From NCBI GenBank assembly GCA_031265435.1, contig JAISCR010000188.1, positions 1 to 32,009 on the forward strand: a stretch of DNA of 32,009 nt, in the 5' to 3' direction. The translations under genes and the position numbers were made by a program. The DNA comes from Treponema sp. (lineage in GTDB: Bacteria > Spirochaetota > Spirochaetia > Treponematales > Breznakiellaceae). Below are positions 1 through 8,412 of this stretch, one piece after another. The notes under the pieces are model-generated. The model had not been told where the DNA came from and searched no databases. It saw only the letters and a program-made list of their open reading frames with translations. Position 1 is the first letter of the stretch; the number at the start of each line of letters is the position of its first letter.

Positions 1-337
1 GATTTTTAACAGAGCCCGATCGGTCTGTCCCGATCGGTAACTGAACGGAAATTTCAGGGCATCGGCGGTTACTTTTTCAACATCATAATTCCCTTAAAAA
101 CAGCATACTTTGAAGAAAAAATCCATCGCAAGGTCGAAAAAGGAAGTAAAAAAGGACCGTGGAGTAAAAACTTATTCGACTTTTTCGACGTGGCGGTTAA
201 AAATTCTTCCAAAACCTGGCAGTTTCACGGAAATTTGTGTGGCCCGCCTACAGAGCATTGCACAACAATACGGCGGGCCAAGATGCGGCATAGGAGTATC
301 AATACGGCCGATGGATGATATACCTCTTCTTCTGTCC
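1..337. other. Non-coding stretch with several inverted repeats
   Basis: I see no convincing gene here. The stretch lies beyond the 3' end of the PTS EIIA gene. It contains CCCGATCGGT twice (15-24 and 29-38), each holding the palindrome CCGATCGG. A 10-bp inverted repeat, GTCGAAAAAG/CTTTTTCGAC, lies at 133-142 and 180-189. A 9-bp inverted repeat, TGGCCCGCC/GGCGGGCCA, lies at 240-248 and 272-280. None is followed by a clear T-run on either strand, so they are not typical intrinsic terminators. A structured RNA or the remains of a regulatory region is possible, but I recognise no known RNA family. Confidence 0.5.
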
Positions 338-359
338 TTACTGAACGCGGGACAGAAGA
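328..359 (-). other. Hairpin over the stop codon of the PTS EIIA gene
   Basis: A perfect 10-bp inverted repeat, TCTTCTGTCC/GGACAGAAGA, occupies 328-337 and 350-359. Its 12-nt loop contains the TAA stop of the EIIA gene. It may act as a 3' mRNA stabiliser or a weak terminator, but no U-rich tract follows on the minus strand. Confidence 0.4.
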
Positions 360-787
360 GTGTGAATTTCTTCCGGGGTTTGGGCCTCCCGCAGAAGGCT
401 TAAATCGCCGGAATTGACCAGAGACATTACGCGGGTGAGAACCTGTAGATTTTTTTCACGGGACGCTTCCCCCATGATGATCAAAAAAATACAATGTACA
501 GGGTTTTGATCGGGCGCGTCGTAATCTATACCGGATTTTGAAACGCCAAGAGCGCCGAAAATACTGTCTGTCTCAGGATAATATCCATGAGGGATTGCAA
601 TACCCGGCGCGATGTACGTACTCATTTTGTTTTCCCGGTCCTGTATTGCCGCAAGCATGGTATCACGATCAAATTCGCCGTGAATTGCCGCTATAGTCTC
701 GATAAGCTCTCTGAAAGCATCGTCTTTGGTTTTGCTTTCAAGGTGTATATTTATCGATTGTTTGACAAAAACGTCACTGAGTAACAC
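338..787 (-). CDS. PTS EIIA domain protein (fructose/nitrogen type)
   Basis: This is a stand-alone EIIA type-2 domain of 149 residues, the usual size of PtsN/EIIA-Fru proteins. The phospho-accepting histidine is H67, in the motif IAIPHG. The fold is covered end to end and no EIIB or EIIC domain is attached, so a regulatory (PtsN-like) role is as likely as sugar transport. In the family, this His receives phosphate from HPr or NPr. The start is GTG at 787, with GGGAG (794-798) six bases upstream. No other PTS gene is visible in the window, so the partner and target are unknown. Confidence 0.88.
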   Translation of the reverse strand: MLLSDVFVKQSINIHLESKTKDDAFRELIETIAAIHGEFDRDTMLAAIQDRENKMSTYIAPGIAIPHGYYPETDSIFGALGVSKSGIDYDAPDQNPVHCIFLIIMGEASREKNLQVLTRVMSLVNSGDLSLLREAQTPEEIHTLLSRVQ

Positions 788-878
788 GTTTCACTCCCTT
801 TAATGATTTTCAGGCCCTTACACGGCTTTCCCGCCAGGTAATCTGATTTGAGAAAACGGTAAAAAGGGGGAACGGGGA

Positions 879-1238
879 TCAGATTCGGAGTTTTAAAAGA
901 ATGTTATTTTTGTCTGTTTTTACCGCCGTTTTGGTGATTGGTCTGACAGCAGAACACAAAAGACCCGATCCGGCGATAAGGAGACTTAGCGGCATTATTG
1001 TCCGCGGCAGACAATGCCGCAGGGAAAAAAAGGAGTTATCTTTTGTCTCGATAATCGCCGGAGTACACATAAAGATATCAAACGAAGTTAAAAATACGTC
1101 CCGGCCCGGACTTTCCCCCGCAGGGCTGTCCGATATTGGGGCTTCAAAGGCTATCAGGGTGAATGTCCCTATTATGGCAAAAATGACATACGCCGTTATC
1201 GCGCAAAGAGGCCGTTTTTTCATCAAAGACCGAACCAT
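879..1238 (-). CDS. Small hypothetical membrane protein
   Basis: This open frame of about 119 residues lies between the FemAB-type gene and the EIIA gene on the same strand. It has a hydrophobic N-terminal segment (AITAYVIFAIIGTFTLIAF) after a basic start (MKKRP), a polar middle part, and a second hydrophobic segment near the C-terminus (IMPLSLLIAGSGLL). This suggests two membrane passes or a signal anchor. I recognise no family. The start is uncertain: ATG at 1238, ATG at 1223 and TTG at 1280 all lack a good ribosome binding site, which weakens the call. Codon use resembles the neighbouring genes. An open frame on the opposite strand (901-1251) has no recognisable features. Confidence 0.42.
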   Translation of the reverse strand: MVRSLMKKRPLCAITAYVIFAIIGTFTLIAFEAPISDSPAGESPGRDVFLTSFDIFMCTPAIIETKDNSFFSLRHCLPRTIMPLSLLIAGSGLLCSAVRPITKTAVKTDKNNILLKLRI

Positions 1239-1270
1239 AAAAATACTGTAACATATACTGTAAGTTTGTA

Positions 1271-1307
1271 CAATCTTCAATCAAACTTCTGTCAATCTTC
1301 AATCAAA
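1271..1307. repeat. 15-bp direct repeat pair
   Basis: CAATCTTCAATCAAA occurs at 1271-1285 and again at 1293-1307, a 22-bp period, immediately downstream of the FemAB-type gene and upstream of the small membrane protein. Function is unknown; a regulator-binding pair or simple duplication is possible. Confidence 0.6.
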
Positions 1308-1313
1308 ACAGCA

Positions 1314-2372
1314 TTAAGGCGTGCGCAGTTTCTTCCTGAAATTCCTCAAGTATTTCCGCAGTGATTCCGCGCTTCGAAAGAGTCTGTATACCAGGGGACG
1401 GTACACATAATCCCAGCTTCCCGGACGGTGGATGATCTTTCCCCCGAATCCGGTCTTGAAGAAATAGAGGCCCGCCATGGGATGGGAAGGGTCTGCGTTG
1501 GGGGCCATGCCGAAGAGATCGTAGGTCAGGCAGCCTGCATCCTTTGCGTCTTCCATGGCCTTCATCTGCAAGGCATGAGGAGCCATAAGGTTCCGCTTGC
1601 GGCCTGTGGAAGCGCCGTAGAGGTAAACCGCCTCGCTGCCCCGCAGCAGCACTACGATGGCGGCGACGTCGTCTCCTTCGTGGCTTGCCGTATAGAGTCT
1701 CAGTTCCTGTCCGCCGCCGGGCCATTCCGCGGCATGGACAAAAAGGTCCCGGTAATAATCCGGGCTGTGTATGGCGATACCGTCCCGCCGGGCGGTTTCT
1801 TCAAAGAGGGCATAAAAACTTTTAAGATCCTGTTCCGGTACACCGCCTGACTGCCGTATAATCACTCCTCTTTTTAGGGCAAGGCCCGCGTTGTAGCGCC
1901 ATTTCGGCTTCATTCCCGCGCGGATTTCATCCATGGATTGTGTTAAATCAATAAGTACCGTATGGGGACACTGTACATCCGCCGCGGCGCGGACAAAAGG
2001 CTTCTGCGGAGGAGGAGGCTCTTCATCGGCTTCGGTATACCAGGGAGGATCAAAACGGATAAAGGCAGTGTCGCGGGGCAGCCGCCTGCGCAGGGCCGCG
2101 GCAAGTTCCGCAAGGGGGCCGGAAGAGAGGCCGCGGCCATACCAGGGTACATAGGCAAAGGAAAGGCCCCTGCAGATTCTGCGGCTGATGAGAAGCATGG
2201 ATTCAGCTTCCAGGTTTTCCCAGTGTACCTTGAAGGCTCCGGCACTCCAGCCGAAGCGGGCCTTAAAACTCCCCCAGAAGGCGGACTGCAGAAACGTTAC
2301 CGCGCCGTTACAGACCGAAAGATCGGCGCTTTCTATGCCGGCAAGCTTCATTTCACGGTTAATGCACTTCAC
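1314..2372 (-). CDS. FemAB-type peptidyltransferase (peptidoglycan cross-bridge family)
   Basis: This 352-residue protein resembles the FemX/FemAB family, which uses aminoacyl-tRNA to add amino acids to the lipid II stem peptide. A GNAT-like core is visible, including MKPKWRYNAGLALKRG, the region around GASTGRKRNLMAPHALQMKA, and the conserved C-terminal motif YDLFGMAPN...GLYFFKTGFGG. Basic residues cluster at the C-terminus. The gene overlaps the end of metG by 14 bases if it starts at GTG 2372. ATG at 2351 would remove the overlap, and neither start has a strong ribosome binding site. Cotranscription with metG fits a tRNA-dependent enzyme only loosely. The amino acid transferred cannot be read from the sequence. 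Confidence 0.82.
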   Translation of the reverse strand: MKCINREMKLAGIESADLSVCNGAVTFLQSAFWGSFKARFGWSAGAFKVHWENLEAESMLLISRRICRGLSFAYVPWYGRGLSSGPLAELAAALRRRLPRDTAFIRFDPPWYTEADEEPPPPQKPFVRAAADVQCPHTVLIDLTQSMDEIRAGMKPKWRYNAGLALKRGVIIRQSGGVPEQDLKSFYALFEETARRDGIAIHSPDYYRDLFVHAAEWPGGGQELRLYTASHEGDDVAAIVVLLRGSEAVYLYGASTGRKRNLMAPHALQMKAMEDAKDAGCLTYDLFGMAPNADPSHPMAGLYFFKTGFGGKIIHRPGSWDYVYRPLVYRLFRSAESLRKYLRNFRKKLRTP

Positions 2373-4767
2373 CTTCGGCGATGATCGCCGTCTTTACAGG
2401 CTTCCCGTCAAGACAGAGAGCCTTACCGCCCACAGTAACGGTGTTGTCTTTTACCAGCATGGGGACGGAGAAGAAGGTATCAATGTCAATTTCACCAGGC
2501 GGATTACCGCCCTCCATGCCTTCCAATACAACTCTTGTTCCGGTTGGGACCCCCGACGCATCCAGGACTTCGCATCTTTCCGCCGGCTTTCCGTCTTCAC
2601 CGGGCGCGCCATTCATGTCGGAGGCCGCCAGAAGCATACCCCTGCTCTCCACACCCCGCAGTTTTGCCGCCTTGAGGTTGTAGGCTACGATGATATGCTT
2701 GCCGAGAAGTTCTTCTTCCCTATAGAAAGGCACAAGGCCGGAAACAATGATCCTTTCTTCGACGGTTCCGCCGGCATTTCCAATTTCCAGTGTCTCAATG
2801 TAGAGTTTGTCCGCCCTGGGGTGCCTTTCAATCTTGACAATCTTTGCGACCCGGAGATCCAGAGTATTGGAAAAATCAGGAAGCTTCGCCTTCTGTTCGA
2901 TTAAATTTGAATCGGAATTTTTAAGGTCAGCGGCATCCGGTTTTTTCGGTTCGGTCTCTCTTTCCTGCCGGCTCCCCGAATACCGGATCCGCAGGGCTTC
3001 TATGTTTTCTTCCTCAAGCTTTGAAAAGAGAACTTCGCATTTAACTACCTCTTTAAGGCCGCTTTCCGTACCCAGATCCTTCCAAGAGAGGCCTTGAGGA
3101 TTCCTGCCGATGTCAAGATCCTTTCCAAAGGAGAGCCCGAAGAAACCGGCTATCCTTTCCGCGGCAGCGGGCAGGTAGGGCTCTATCATCACGGCAATAT
3201 CCCTCACCGCATGGCAGAGGGAGCGAATCAGCGCCGCGGCAGCTTCGGGCCCTTCAGGATCTCCCGCCTCACCCTTGCGCCTCCGCCAGGGTTCGCCATC
3301 CTGGAAGCTTTTATTGGCAAAACTTGAAAGTTCAAAAATCATCCTGAAGGCGTCCCGCAATTCGGCCTTTTCCAGCAGGGCGGCAATGTCCGCCTCATAT
3401 TTACGGATCTTCTCCCAAAAAGCGGGAAATTTCGTTTCCTGTTCGATTGAATATTCGGTTTCAGCAGGGATGAGGCCGCCGTAGTAGCGGCTGACAAAGG
3501 ACAGGGTACGGTTCACGAGGTTCCCCAGGTTGCCGATGAGTTCCCCGTTGACCTTCTCCTGAAAATCCTTCCAGGTAAAGAGAGCATCGGCCTTTTCCGG
3601 CCGGTTATAGAAGATGTAGAAACGCCACACATCCGCGGGAATCCCTGTCTCCATCACATCGGTACCAAAGATGCCGATGCCCCGCGACTTGGAGAACTTG
3701 CCTCCCTCATAGTTGAGGTACTCGGTACTGCTCATGTGGTGGAGCATGGTCCAATCGGGTTTTTTGGGATTGGAAGAAGAACCAAGGAGGCTTGAAGGGA
3801 AGATCACCGTGTGAAAGGGGATGTTATCCTTGCCGATGAACTGATACAGTTCCGTATCGTCCGGGCTCTTCCACCAGTAATCGACAAAGCCGCGCCAGTC
3901 CGCATAAGGCTTCGTTTTATCTTCGCTTGAATTTTTAAGAGCGGCCGTGATCTCGTCCCCCAGGTTTCCCGTTATGGAAATGTAACCAATAGGCGCGTCA
4001 AACCACACATAGAATACCTTATCTTCAAAACCCGCCTTGGGCACGGGAATGCCCCACCTGAGATCCCGGGTGATTGCCCTTTCCTTGAGGCCGTCCCTGA
4101 TCCAGGCCTCCGTCATGCGGACAGCGTTGTTGGCCCAGAAGCCTTTTACCGAAGCCTCCTTGATCCACTCTTCCAGCAGGGGCCGGATCCTGGGCAAATC
4201 GATGTAGAGATGTTTGGTTGACTTAAGGGAGGGAGTAGAACCGCACACCGAGCATTTGGGCTCCTTAAGTTCCGTAGGATCGAGAAGCTTGCCGCAGGAC
4301 TCGCACTGATCCCCCCTGGCTTCGGGAGAGCCGCAATGGGGGCAGACGCCCCGGATAAAACGGTCCGCAAGAAAACGGCCGCAGTGTCCGCAGTAGAGCT
4401 GCTCAAGCTGATGTTCCAGTATGTAACCTGCTTCATCCAGTTTCCTGAAGATTCCCTGGGTCACTTCGGTCTGAATGGGAGTTGAGGTACGGCCGAATTT
4501 GTCAAAGGCGATATTGAACCAGCGGTAAATATCCGCGTGAATGGCATGATAGCGGTCACAGAGTTCGCGGGGGCTTATCCCTTCTTCGGCGGCTCTGGTT
4601 TCCGTGGCTGTACCATATTCATCGGTACCGCAAACATAGAGCGTTTCGCGGGAACGGAGCCGGCAGAACCGGGCAAAACAGTCGGCGGAGAGCACCTGAA
4701 TAAGATTCCCCAGATGAGGCACATTGTTCACGTAGGGAAGAGCGGAAGTTATTAATCTGCGTTTCAT
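2359..4767 (-). CDS. metG: Methionyl-tRNA synthetase
   Basis: This 802-residue class I synthetase charges tRNA-Met in the cytoplasm. The HIGH-type motif is HLGN (residues 18-21) and the KMSKS-type motif is KFSKS (about 357-361). A double zinc knuckle has four CxxC pairs at residues 126/129, 142/145, 155/158 and 172/175, so this is the two-zinc form. After the anticodon-binding helical domain and a variable linker, residues from about 629 form the C-terminal tRNA-binding (Trbp111/EMAP-like) domain, beginning near LDLRVAKIVKIERHPRADKL. The start ATG at 4767 shares one base with the stop of the upstream GH57-like gene (TAATG), implying translational coupling. The gene looks intact. Confidence 0.97.
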   Translation of the reverse strand: MKRRLITSALPYVNNVPHLGNLIQVLSADCFARFCRLRSRETLYVCGTDEYGTATETRAAEEGISPRELCDRYHAIHADIYRWFNIAFDKFGRTSTPIQTEVTQGIFRKLDEAGYILEHQLEQLYCGHCGRFLADRFIRGVCPHCGSPEARGDQCESCGKLLDPTELKEPKCSVCGSTPSLKSTKHLYIDLPRIRPLLEEWIKEASVKGFWANNAVRMTEAWIRDGLKERAITRDLRWGIPVPKAGFEDKVFYVWFDAPIGYISITGNLGDEITAALKNSSEDKTKPYADWRGFVDYWWKSPDDTELYQFIGKDNIPFHTVIFPSSLLGSSSNPKKPDWTMLHHMSSTEYLNYEGGKFSKSRGIGIFGTDVMETGIPADVWRFYIFYNRPEKADALFTWKDFQEKVNGELIGNLGNLVNRTLSFVSRYYGGLIPAETEYSIEQETKFPAFWEKIRKYEADIAALLEKAELRDAFRMIFELSSFANKSFQDGEPWRRRKGEAGDPEGPEAAAALIRSLCHAVRDIAVMIEPYLPAAAERIAGFFGLSFGKDLDIGRNPQGLSWKDLGTESGLKEVVKCEVLFSKLEEENIEALRIRYSGSRQERETEPKKPDAADLKNSDSNLIEQKAKLPDFSNTLDLRVAKIVKIERHPRADKLYIETLEIGNAGGTVEERIIVSGLVPFYREEELLGKHIIVAYNLKAAKLRGVESRGMLLAASDMNGAPGEDGKPAERCEVLDASGVPTGTRVVLEGMEGGNPPGEIDIDTFFSVPMLVKDNTVTVGGKALCLDGKPVKTAIIAEGEVH

Positions 4768-6614
4768 TATTTCCCACTATTGGATATTTTAAGGGTAAAT
4801 TCAAGTTCCCAAACCGTCCCCGCTTCCAGAGAAACAGGAAAACGGGGAAAGAGTGCGTGGTACTGGTATTCCCCGGCCTTTCCCGGAGAATGAACGACCT
4901 TAAAGTTCAGATTGAAAACCCTGCCGGCCTGTATAACAAGGCTTGATTCGTTTTTTTGTTCCCTGAACTCCACAGTATCCGTACTGCTGTTCTGGGCAAG
5001 GCCCAACGCGCTCCCCTCCCCTTCCAGGGAAAGATCCAGCCGCGGGACAAAGTGAAATTCGGCTTTTTTTTCCCCTTCGTTCCTGATGGAATAGAGAAGC
5101 CGCATGGTATCTTTTTTTAGCTGAAAGGTCTTTTCGATTTTGAGTCCGCCAAAGGGAAGCCCCTCCTCCCTGTCCCTGACAAAACGGATTCGGTCATGGG
5201 AACGGTCGATTTCGGCAATTTCAAAAAATTCGTCTCCAAAGGCCCTTCCGCCGGGAACCCGGCCGGCCTCCAGGCTTTCAAGTGAAGCCAAATTCGGGAC
5301 AATAAAATCCCTGAAGGCGGCGCCCTTGAAGAGAGCCTTTTTCCCCGTTTCCTGCGCGTCAAAGGTATCCAGATAGTTCCAGGGCCTGGGAAGGTAATCA
5401 AGTTCAAAGATAGCGGCTCCCCTGCTGCGGATATAGCAGTTGATCTTCTCCCCCTGGAAGAGGCACTCCCCGCGGCCGTCCATGTCCAAATCGAAGATGG
5501 AAAGAGAAGGGACAAAAGTGCCTTTTTCGCGAGTGATCTTTTCCGCCTCGAGGAGGGCCCTGTAGGCCGCCTGCCGTACGGTTTTGCGGGAAATTCCGCC
5601 TCCGTCTTTCCCGTTGTAGAATACATCGCAGCCCTGGGCCTTCCAGAATTCTTCCCGCGCGGTACGCTTACGGGACTTGTCTCCGCGAAGCTGGCTGATC
5701 AACACATGGGTAAACATCATCCTGGTATAGATAGAGTTGGTTTCAGGATAATCGAGAAGAGCCTGCCGGGGGAGATAGCCATTTTCACCCTTTTCCGAAG
5801 CGATGGAACTGGGAAAGTAGAGTTTTTCGTAGCAGGCGGTGGTTTTGAGATGCTTCCCCGGACTGGTGTATTCGATAGTATCCCCGGCTTGGGAGAATTC
5901 TTCAAAGATCCGGTGATAGAAAAGCTCGGGGGCTTCACCGTCTCCCGGTACCATGACGGGAAAGAGGCTCACTACCGCGTCATTTCCGCCTCCGCCCAGG
6001 GCATCCTGCATCTTTTTCAGGGCCGAAGAGATAAGACCGGTATTAAAGGAAGCGTGAAAACGGCTTGCTACGGGAAAAACGGTAATAAGCTTCCCCTGAT
6101 CTTCTGTAAAACAGGGAACATAGCCGGTCTTCCCCCGGCCCGCTTCCCCCCTTGCGGCGGCAAACTGGGACTCGTCAAGGAAGGTATAGAGCATCCCCGA
6201 ATTATTTAAAGGGCCTGCCAGATTCTGCTCCCAGGCAAAGGCGGGAAGCCAGCAGCCGAGAGGTCTTTTCCCAAACTGCCTGCGGAGACATGCCGTAAGC
6301 ATCTCAATCTGGCCGATTTTATCGGTAAGGGGCAGCAGGGGCAGCAGAGGTTCATAGAAACCGCCGCCAAGAAGCTCTACCTGCTTGCGGCGAAGCAGAT
6401 CCTTGATCAGCATGGAAAATTCAGGACGGTTTCTCGTGACCCACTGGAGCAGAACCCCGGAATAGTGAAGCGTCATGTTGATCCGGGGAAATTTGTAGAG
6501 GGCGGTCAACATCGGTTTGAGTTCTTTTTCGTAGAGATCCTGGAAATCCTCTTCCGGGGATCCCCATGCCACATGCCTGTGAGAACCCAGTATCAGTTTT
6601 AGCCCGCCGCCCAT
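4767..6614 (-). CDS. GH57-family protein lacking the usual catalytic nucleophile
   Basis: This 615-residue protein has the layout of GH57 4-alpha-glucanotransferases/amylases with a C-terminal beta-rich DUF1926-like half. Recognisable pieces are the N-terminal strand ending HRH (12-14, where active enzymes have HQP), QVELLGGGFYEP with E80, and TSPGKHLKTT before YFPSS. A middle segment matches the region that carries NDAYWHG in known enzymes. In the third conserved region the enzymes read WLTE or similar, with Glu as nucleophile; here it is W122-L-P-A125-F-A-W128, so the Glu is replaced by Ala. The acid/base Asp is uncertain (D225 in PGDGE could serve if there is an insertion). It may be a non-catalytic glycan-binding or regulatory homologue. 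It leads the metG operon; the ATG at 6614 has a weak ribosome binding site. Confidence 0.83.
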   Translation of the reverse strand: MGGGLKLILGSHRHVAWGSPEEDFQDLYEKELKPMLTALYKFPRINMTLHYSGVLLQWVTRNRPEFSMLIKDLLRRKQVELLGGGFYEPLLPLLPLTDKIGQIEMLTACLRRQFGKRPLGCWLPAFAWEQNLAGPLNNSGMLYTFLDESQFAAARGEAGRGKTGYVPCFTEDQGKLITVFPVASRFHASFNTGLISSALKKMQDALGGGGNDAVVSLFPVMVPGDGEAPELFYHRIFEEFSQAGDTIEYTSPGKHLKTTACYEKLYFPSSIASEKGENGYLPRQALLDYPETNSIYTRMMFTHVLISQLRGDKSRKRTAREEFWKAQGCDVFYNGKDGGGISRKTVRQAAYRALLEAEKITREKGTFVPSLSIFDLDMDGRGECLFQGEKINCYIRSRGAAIFELDYLPRPWNYLDTFDAQETGKKALFKGAAFRDFIVPNLASLESLEAGRVPGGRAFGDEFFEIAEIDRSHDRIRFVRDREEGLPFGGLKIEKTFQLKKDTMRLLYSIRNEGEKKAEFHFVPRLDLSLEGEGSALGLAQNSSTDTVEFREQKNESSLVIQAGRVFNLNFKVVHSPGKAGEYQYHALFPRFPVSLEAGTVWELEFTLKISNSGK

Positions 6615-6622
6615 TTGTTATA

Positions 6623-6651
6623 ATTTTACCTTATAACCTTCATTCTGAAAA
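6623..6651 (-). promoter_or_regulatory. Possible promoter of the GH57-metG-FemAB operon
   Basis: On the minus strand a TTTTCA-like -35 (6646-6651) and TAAAAT -10 (6623-6628) are 17 bases apart, just upstream of the GH57-like gene's start. The -35 is poor, so this is a weak call. Confidence 0.3.
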
Positions 6652-6710
6652 GATATTTGTTAGTGAATGGCAAACAAGGAATAATCTTCCCCTGTTCCCT
6701 ATTCTCTATA

Positions 6711-7325
6711 TCATGGCGAAAAAAAGGCGGGAAGCGTAGAACCGCTCAGCGCGCCGATCAAAATGGCGGAGGCGGCGCTTAAAATGAGGGAGGCAAGGCC
6801 CAGCGATACCAGGGTGAGGGCATTTCCCCTGAAGAAACGGTTTACCTGTTCCATGGATGAACGGCGGGCGATTTCCCGGATTAGTACCAGAGAGAAAAGG
6901 ATTCCCAGGGAAAAACCCAGAGCAAGAGAGAGAGCCTCCGCAAAAGAAGATGCCAAGTGAATGGTAAGAAGGCTTGCCGCGGGACAGAACCCTTCATACG
7001 CGTCCAGGGGACTGTAAGCCCGTTCTTCCTCCGTGGGAAGATGAAAAAGCCGGCCAAGAACCTTCTCCACGGCGCGGGGCAGGACGGCGCTCAGCGGGAA
7101 GAGGAGAATATAGGCAAAGATACCCAGGGAAAACAGGGAAAGGATCAGGGTATAGAAGATCCACAGGAAGATTACGCTGATAAAAAGAAAAAGCACGCTA
7201 TACCAGGGGAAGCTCTTTCCCTCTCCTCCCGGCCGGCGGCTTACTCCCTTCAGCCCCAGACCGTACTGGAAAACCAGGTTTGCCGAACAGCTTGAAAAAA
7301 GGATTAGGATAAAGAATTTAATCAT
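6711..7325 (-). CDS. rnfA: RnfA-like membrane subunit of a divergent Rnf complex
   Basis: This is a 204-residue, about six-pass membrane protein. It is recognised by position (last in C-D-G-E-A order) and by family landmarks: the N-terminal NLVF...GVSRR, matching NFVL...GVSKK, and the C-terminal FRGNALTLVSLGLASL. In canonical RnfA the first landmark is FLGxCPFxGVSKK, whose Cys helps bind a membrane [2Fe-2S] cluster. Here the CP-containing segment is deleted (YGLGLKGVSRR, residues 21-30). The second cluster Cys may be kept as C114 (EGFCPA). The start ATG at 7325 overlaps the rnfE stop (ATGA) and has GGAGGAA upstream. No rnfB follows it. Confidence 0.78.
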   Translation of the reverse strand: MIKFFILILFSSCSANLVFQYGLGLKGVSRRPGGEGKSFPWYSVLFLFISVIFLWIFYTLILSLFSLGIFAYILLFPLSAVLPRAVEKVLGRLFHLPTEEERAYSPLDAYEGFCPAASLLTIHLASSFAEALSLALGFSLGILFSLVLIREIARRSSMEQVNRFFRGNALTLVSLGLASLILSAASAILIGALSGSTLPAFFSP

Positions 7326-7948
7326 TGATCTTCCTCCCCGGAATTGTTCCGGCCCCTTAAAAAATTGTAGATTACGATCCCGTAACCAAGGAGGAGAAAG
7401 GCTCCGGAACTGAGGGAAACCGGATAGAGAAGGGAAGTTTTGCCCGCAAAAAAGAAGATCATTCCCCTGCTGCCGCCGGGAAAGGAAAGGGAAAGGAAGC
7501 CCAGAGGTTCCCGGATAAGAGAGAGGGCAATGGAGAGGCCGCAGTAAACCAGAACATCGAAGAAGCTTGCGGCCAGTCCCTCACTGAGATCCATGGTCTG
7601 TATTCTTTCCGCCGTACCGGAGCCTGTGTATACGAGAGGCCCCAGAAGGATGGGGAAGAAACATTCCATTCCCAGAAAGGGATTGATCAGCAGGTGAACC
7701 CAGAGGTACAGAGCCCCAATGAAGCAGGAAATAGCCAGAATAACCAGGGATCTGCCCCTTTCGGGCAGGATGCTCCGGGCAAACCACAGGGAAATACCGG
7801 TAAGAAGGTAGATCCAGAGGAGGCCGACGCTCACGGTGAGGGTATAGGCCAAACGGCTTGAAGAGATGAGGATAAGGGCTAAACCCGCCAAAGAAGAGAG
7901 GGGACTTCTGTTCCCCCAGAATGGGTGAGAATGATAGGAATTATTCAC
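7322..7948 (-). CDS. rnfE: RnfE-like membrane subunit of a divergent Rnf complex
   Basis: This is a 208-residue polytopic membrane protein. The N-terminal W-N-x-S-x-L...L-x-GL and the SLIREPLG segment fit RnfE/NqrD. Canonical proteins have a Cys in LLGLCPxLAV and another in PLIVxNCIxxGR that ligate the [2Fe-2S] cluster. Here the aligned positions read LAGLALIL (A24) and PILLGPLVYTG (L106), so both ligands seem absent; the cysteines present lie elsewhere (76, 97 and later). Translation starts at GTG 7948, overlapping the rnfG stop by four bases (GTGA), with AAAGG upstream. The alignment is by eye, but both landmark motifs are well anchored. Confidence 0.78.
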   Translation of the reverse strand: MNNSYHSHPFWGNRSPLSSLAGLALILISSSRLAYTLTVSVGLLWIYLLTGISLWFARSILPERGRSLVILAISCFIGALYLWVHLLINPFLGMECFFPILLGPLVYTGSGTAERIQTMDLSEGLAASFFDVLVYCGLSIALSLIREPLGFLSLSFPGGSRGMIFFFAGKTSLLYPVSLSSGAFLLLGYGIVIYNFLRGRNNSGEEDQ

Positions 7949-8412
7949 GGAGATGCCTTTTCCGGATTCGCTTTTTCGATACGTCTCATGTAGATATCTT
8001 TCTGCGCTTCCGGGACGCGGGAAAGTACTCTTTCACCATGAATAGTAAGGGCCACAAGTTCCTCCACTTTTGAATCCCGGTTGAGCCGGGCAAGGCAGAG
8101 TACGCCGATTCCGTCGGTAAAAAGGGGAAACACACATGCGGAAGCATCCTGATCGGGACTTGAGATCCTGTACCAGCTTCCCAGAACCTGCATCCCCCCG
8201 GCGGCAGGCCGCGAAGGAATCGGGGATGAGAGTACCCAGGAATAGCCCTGGGTCTTGAGCAGGCGGTTTATTCGTTTCAACAGAATTCCCTCCCTGAAAG
8301 AGCCGGACAAAAGCCATATAAGGCTTGCGGCCGCAAAGAGGCCGGCCAGCCAGCCGGCCAGGATCAGGGTATCCTGAAGCGGATTAAAACTTTTTTTTGC
8401 CCTTGCCGACAT
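7945..8412 (-). CDS. rnfG: Short RnfG-like subunit without a flavinylation motif
   Basis: This 155-residue protein has one N-terminal transmembrane segment (about 14-36) and a small extracytoplasmic domain, and sits between rnfD and rnfE exactly where rnfG belongs. Family members are usually about 190-210 residues and carry an SGATxT-type motif whose Thr is covalently bound to FMN by ApbE. No such motif, and no ETPGLG-like segment, is found. The protein stops after a basic helix (EAQKDIYMRRIEKANPEKASP). Its stop overlaps the rnfE start, so it is not an obvious recent truncation. The start ATG at 8412 shares one base with the rnfD stop (TGATG). The assignment rests partly on context. Confidence 0.65.
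   Translation of the reverse strand: MSARAKKSFNPLQDTLILAGWLAGLFAAASLIWLLSGSFREGILLKRINRLLKTQGYSWVLSSPIPSRPAAGGMQVLGSWYRISSPDQDASACVFPLFTDGIGVLCLARLNRDSKVEELVALTIHGERVLSRVPEAQKDIYMRRIEKANPEKASP

Noticed and set aside
110..403. 97-residue open frame on the plus strand
   Set aside because: It starts with TTG without a ribosome binding site, overlaps the EIIA gene and has no recognisable features.
901..1251. 116-residue open frame opposite the small membrane protein
   Set aside because: It has no signal, domain or good start; the minus-strand frame has membrane segments and better codon use.
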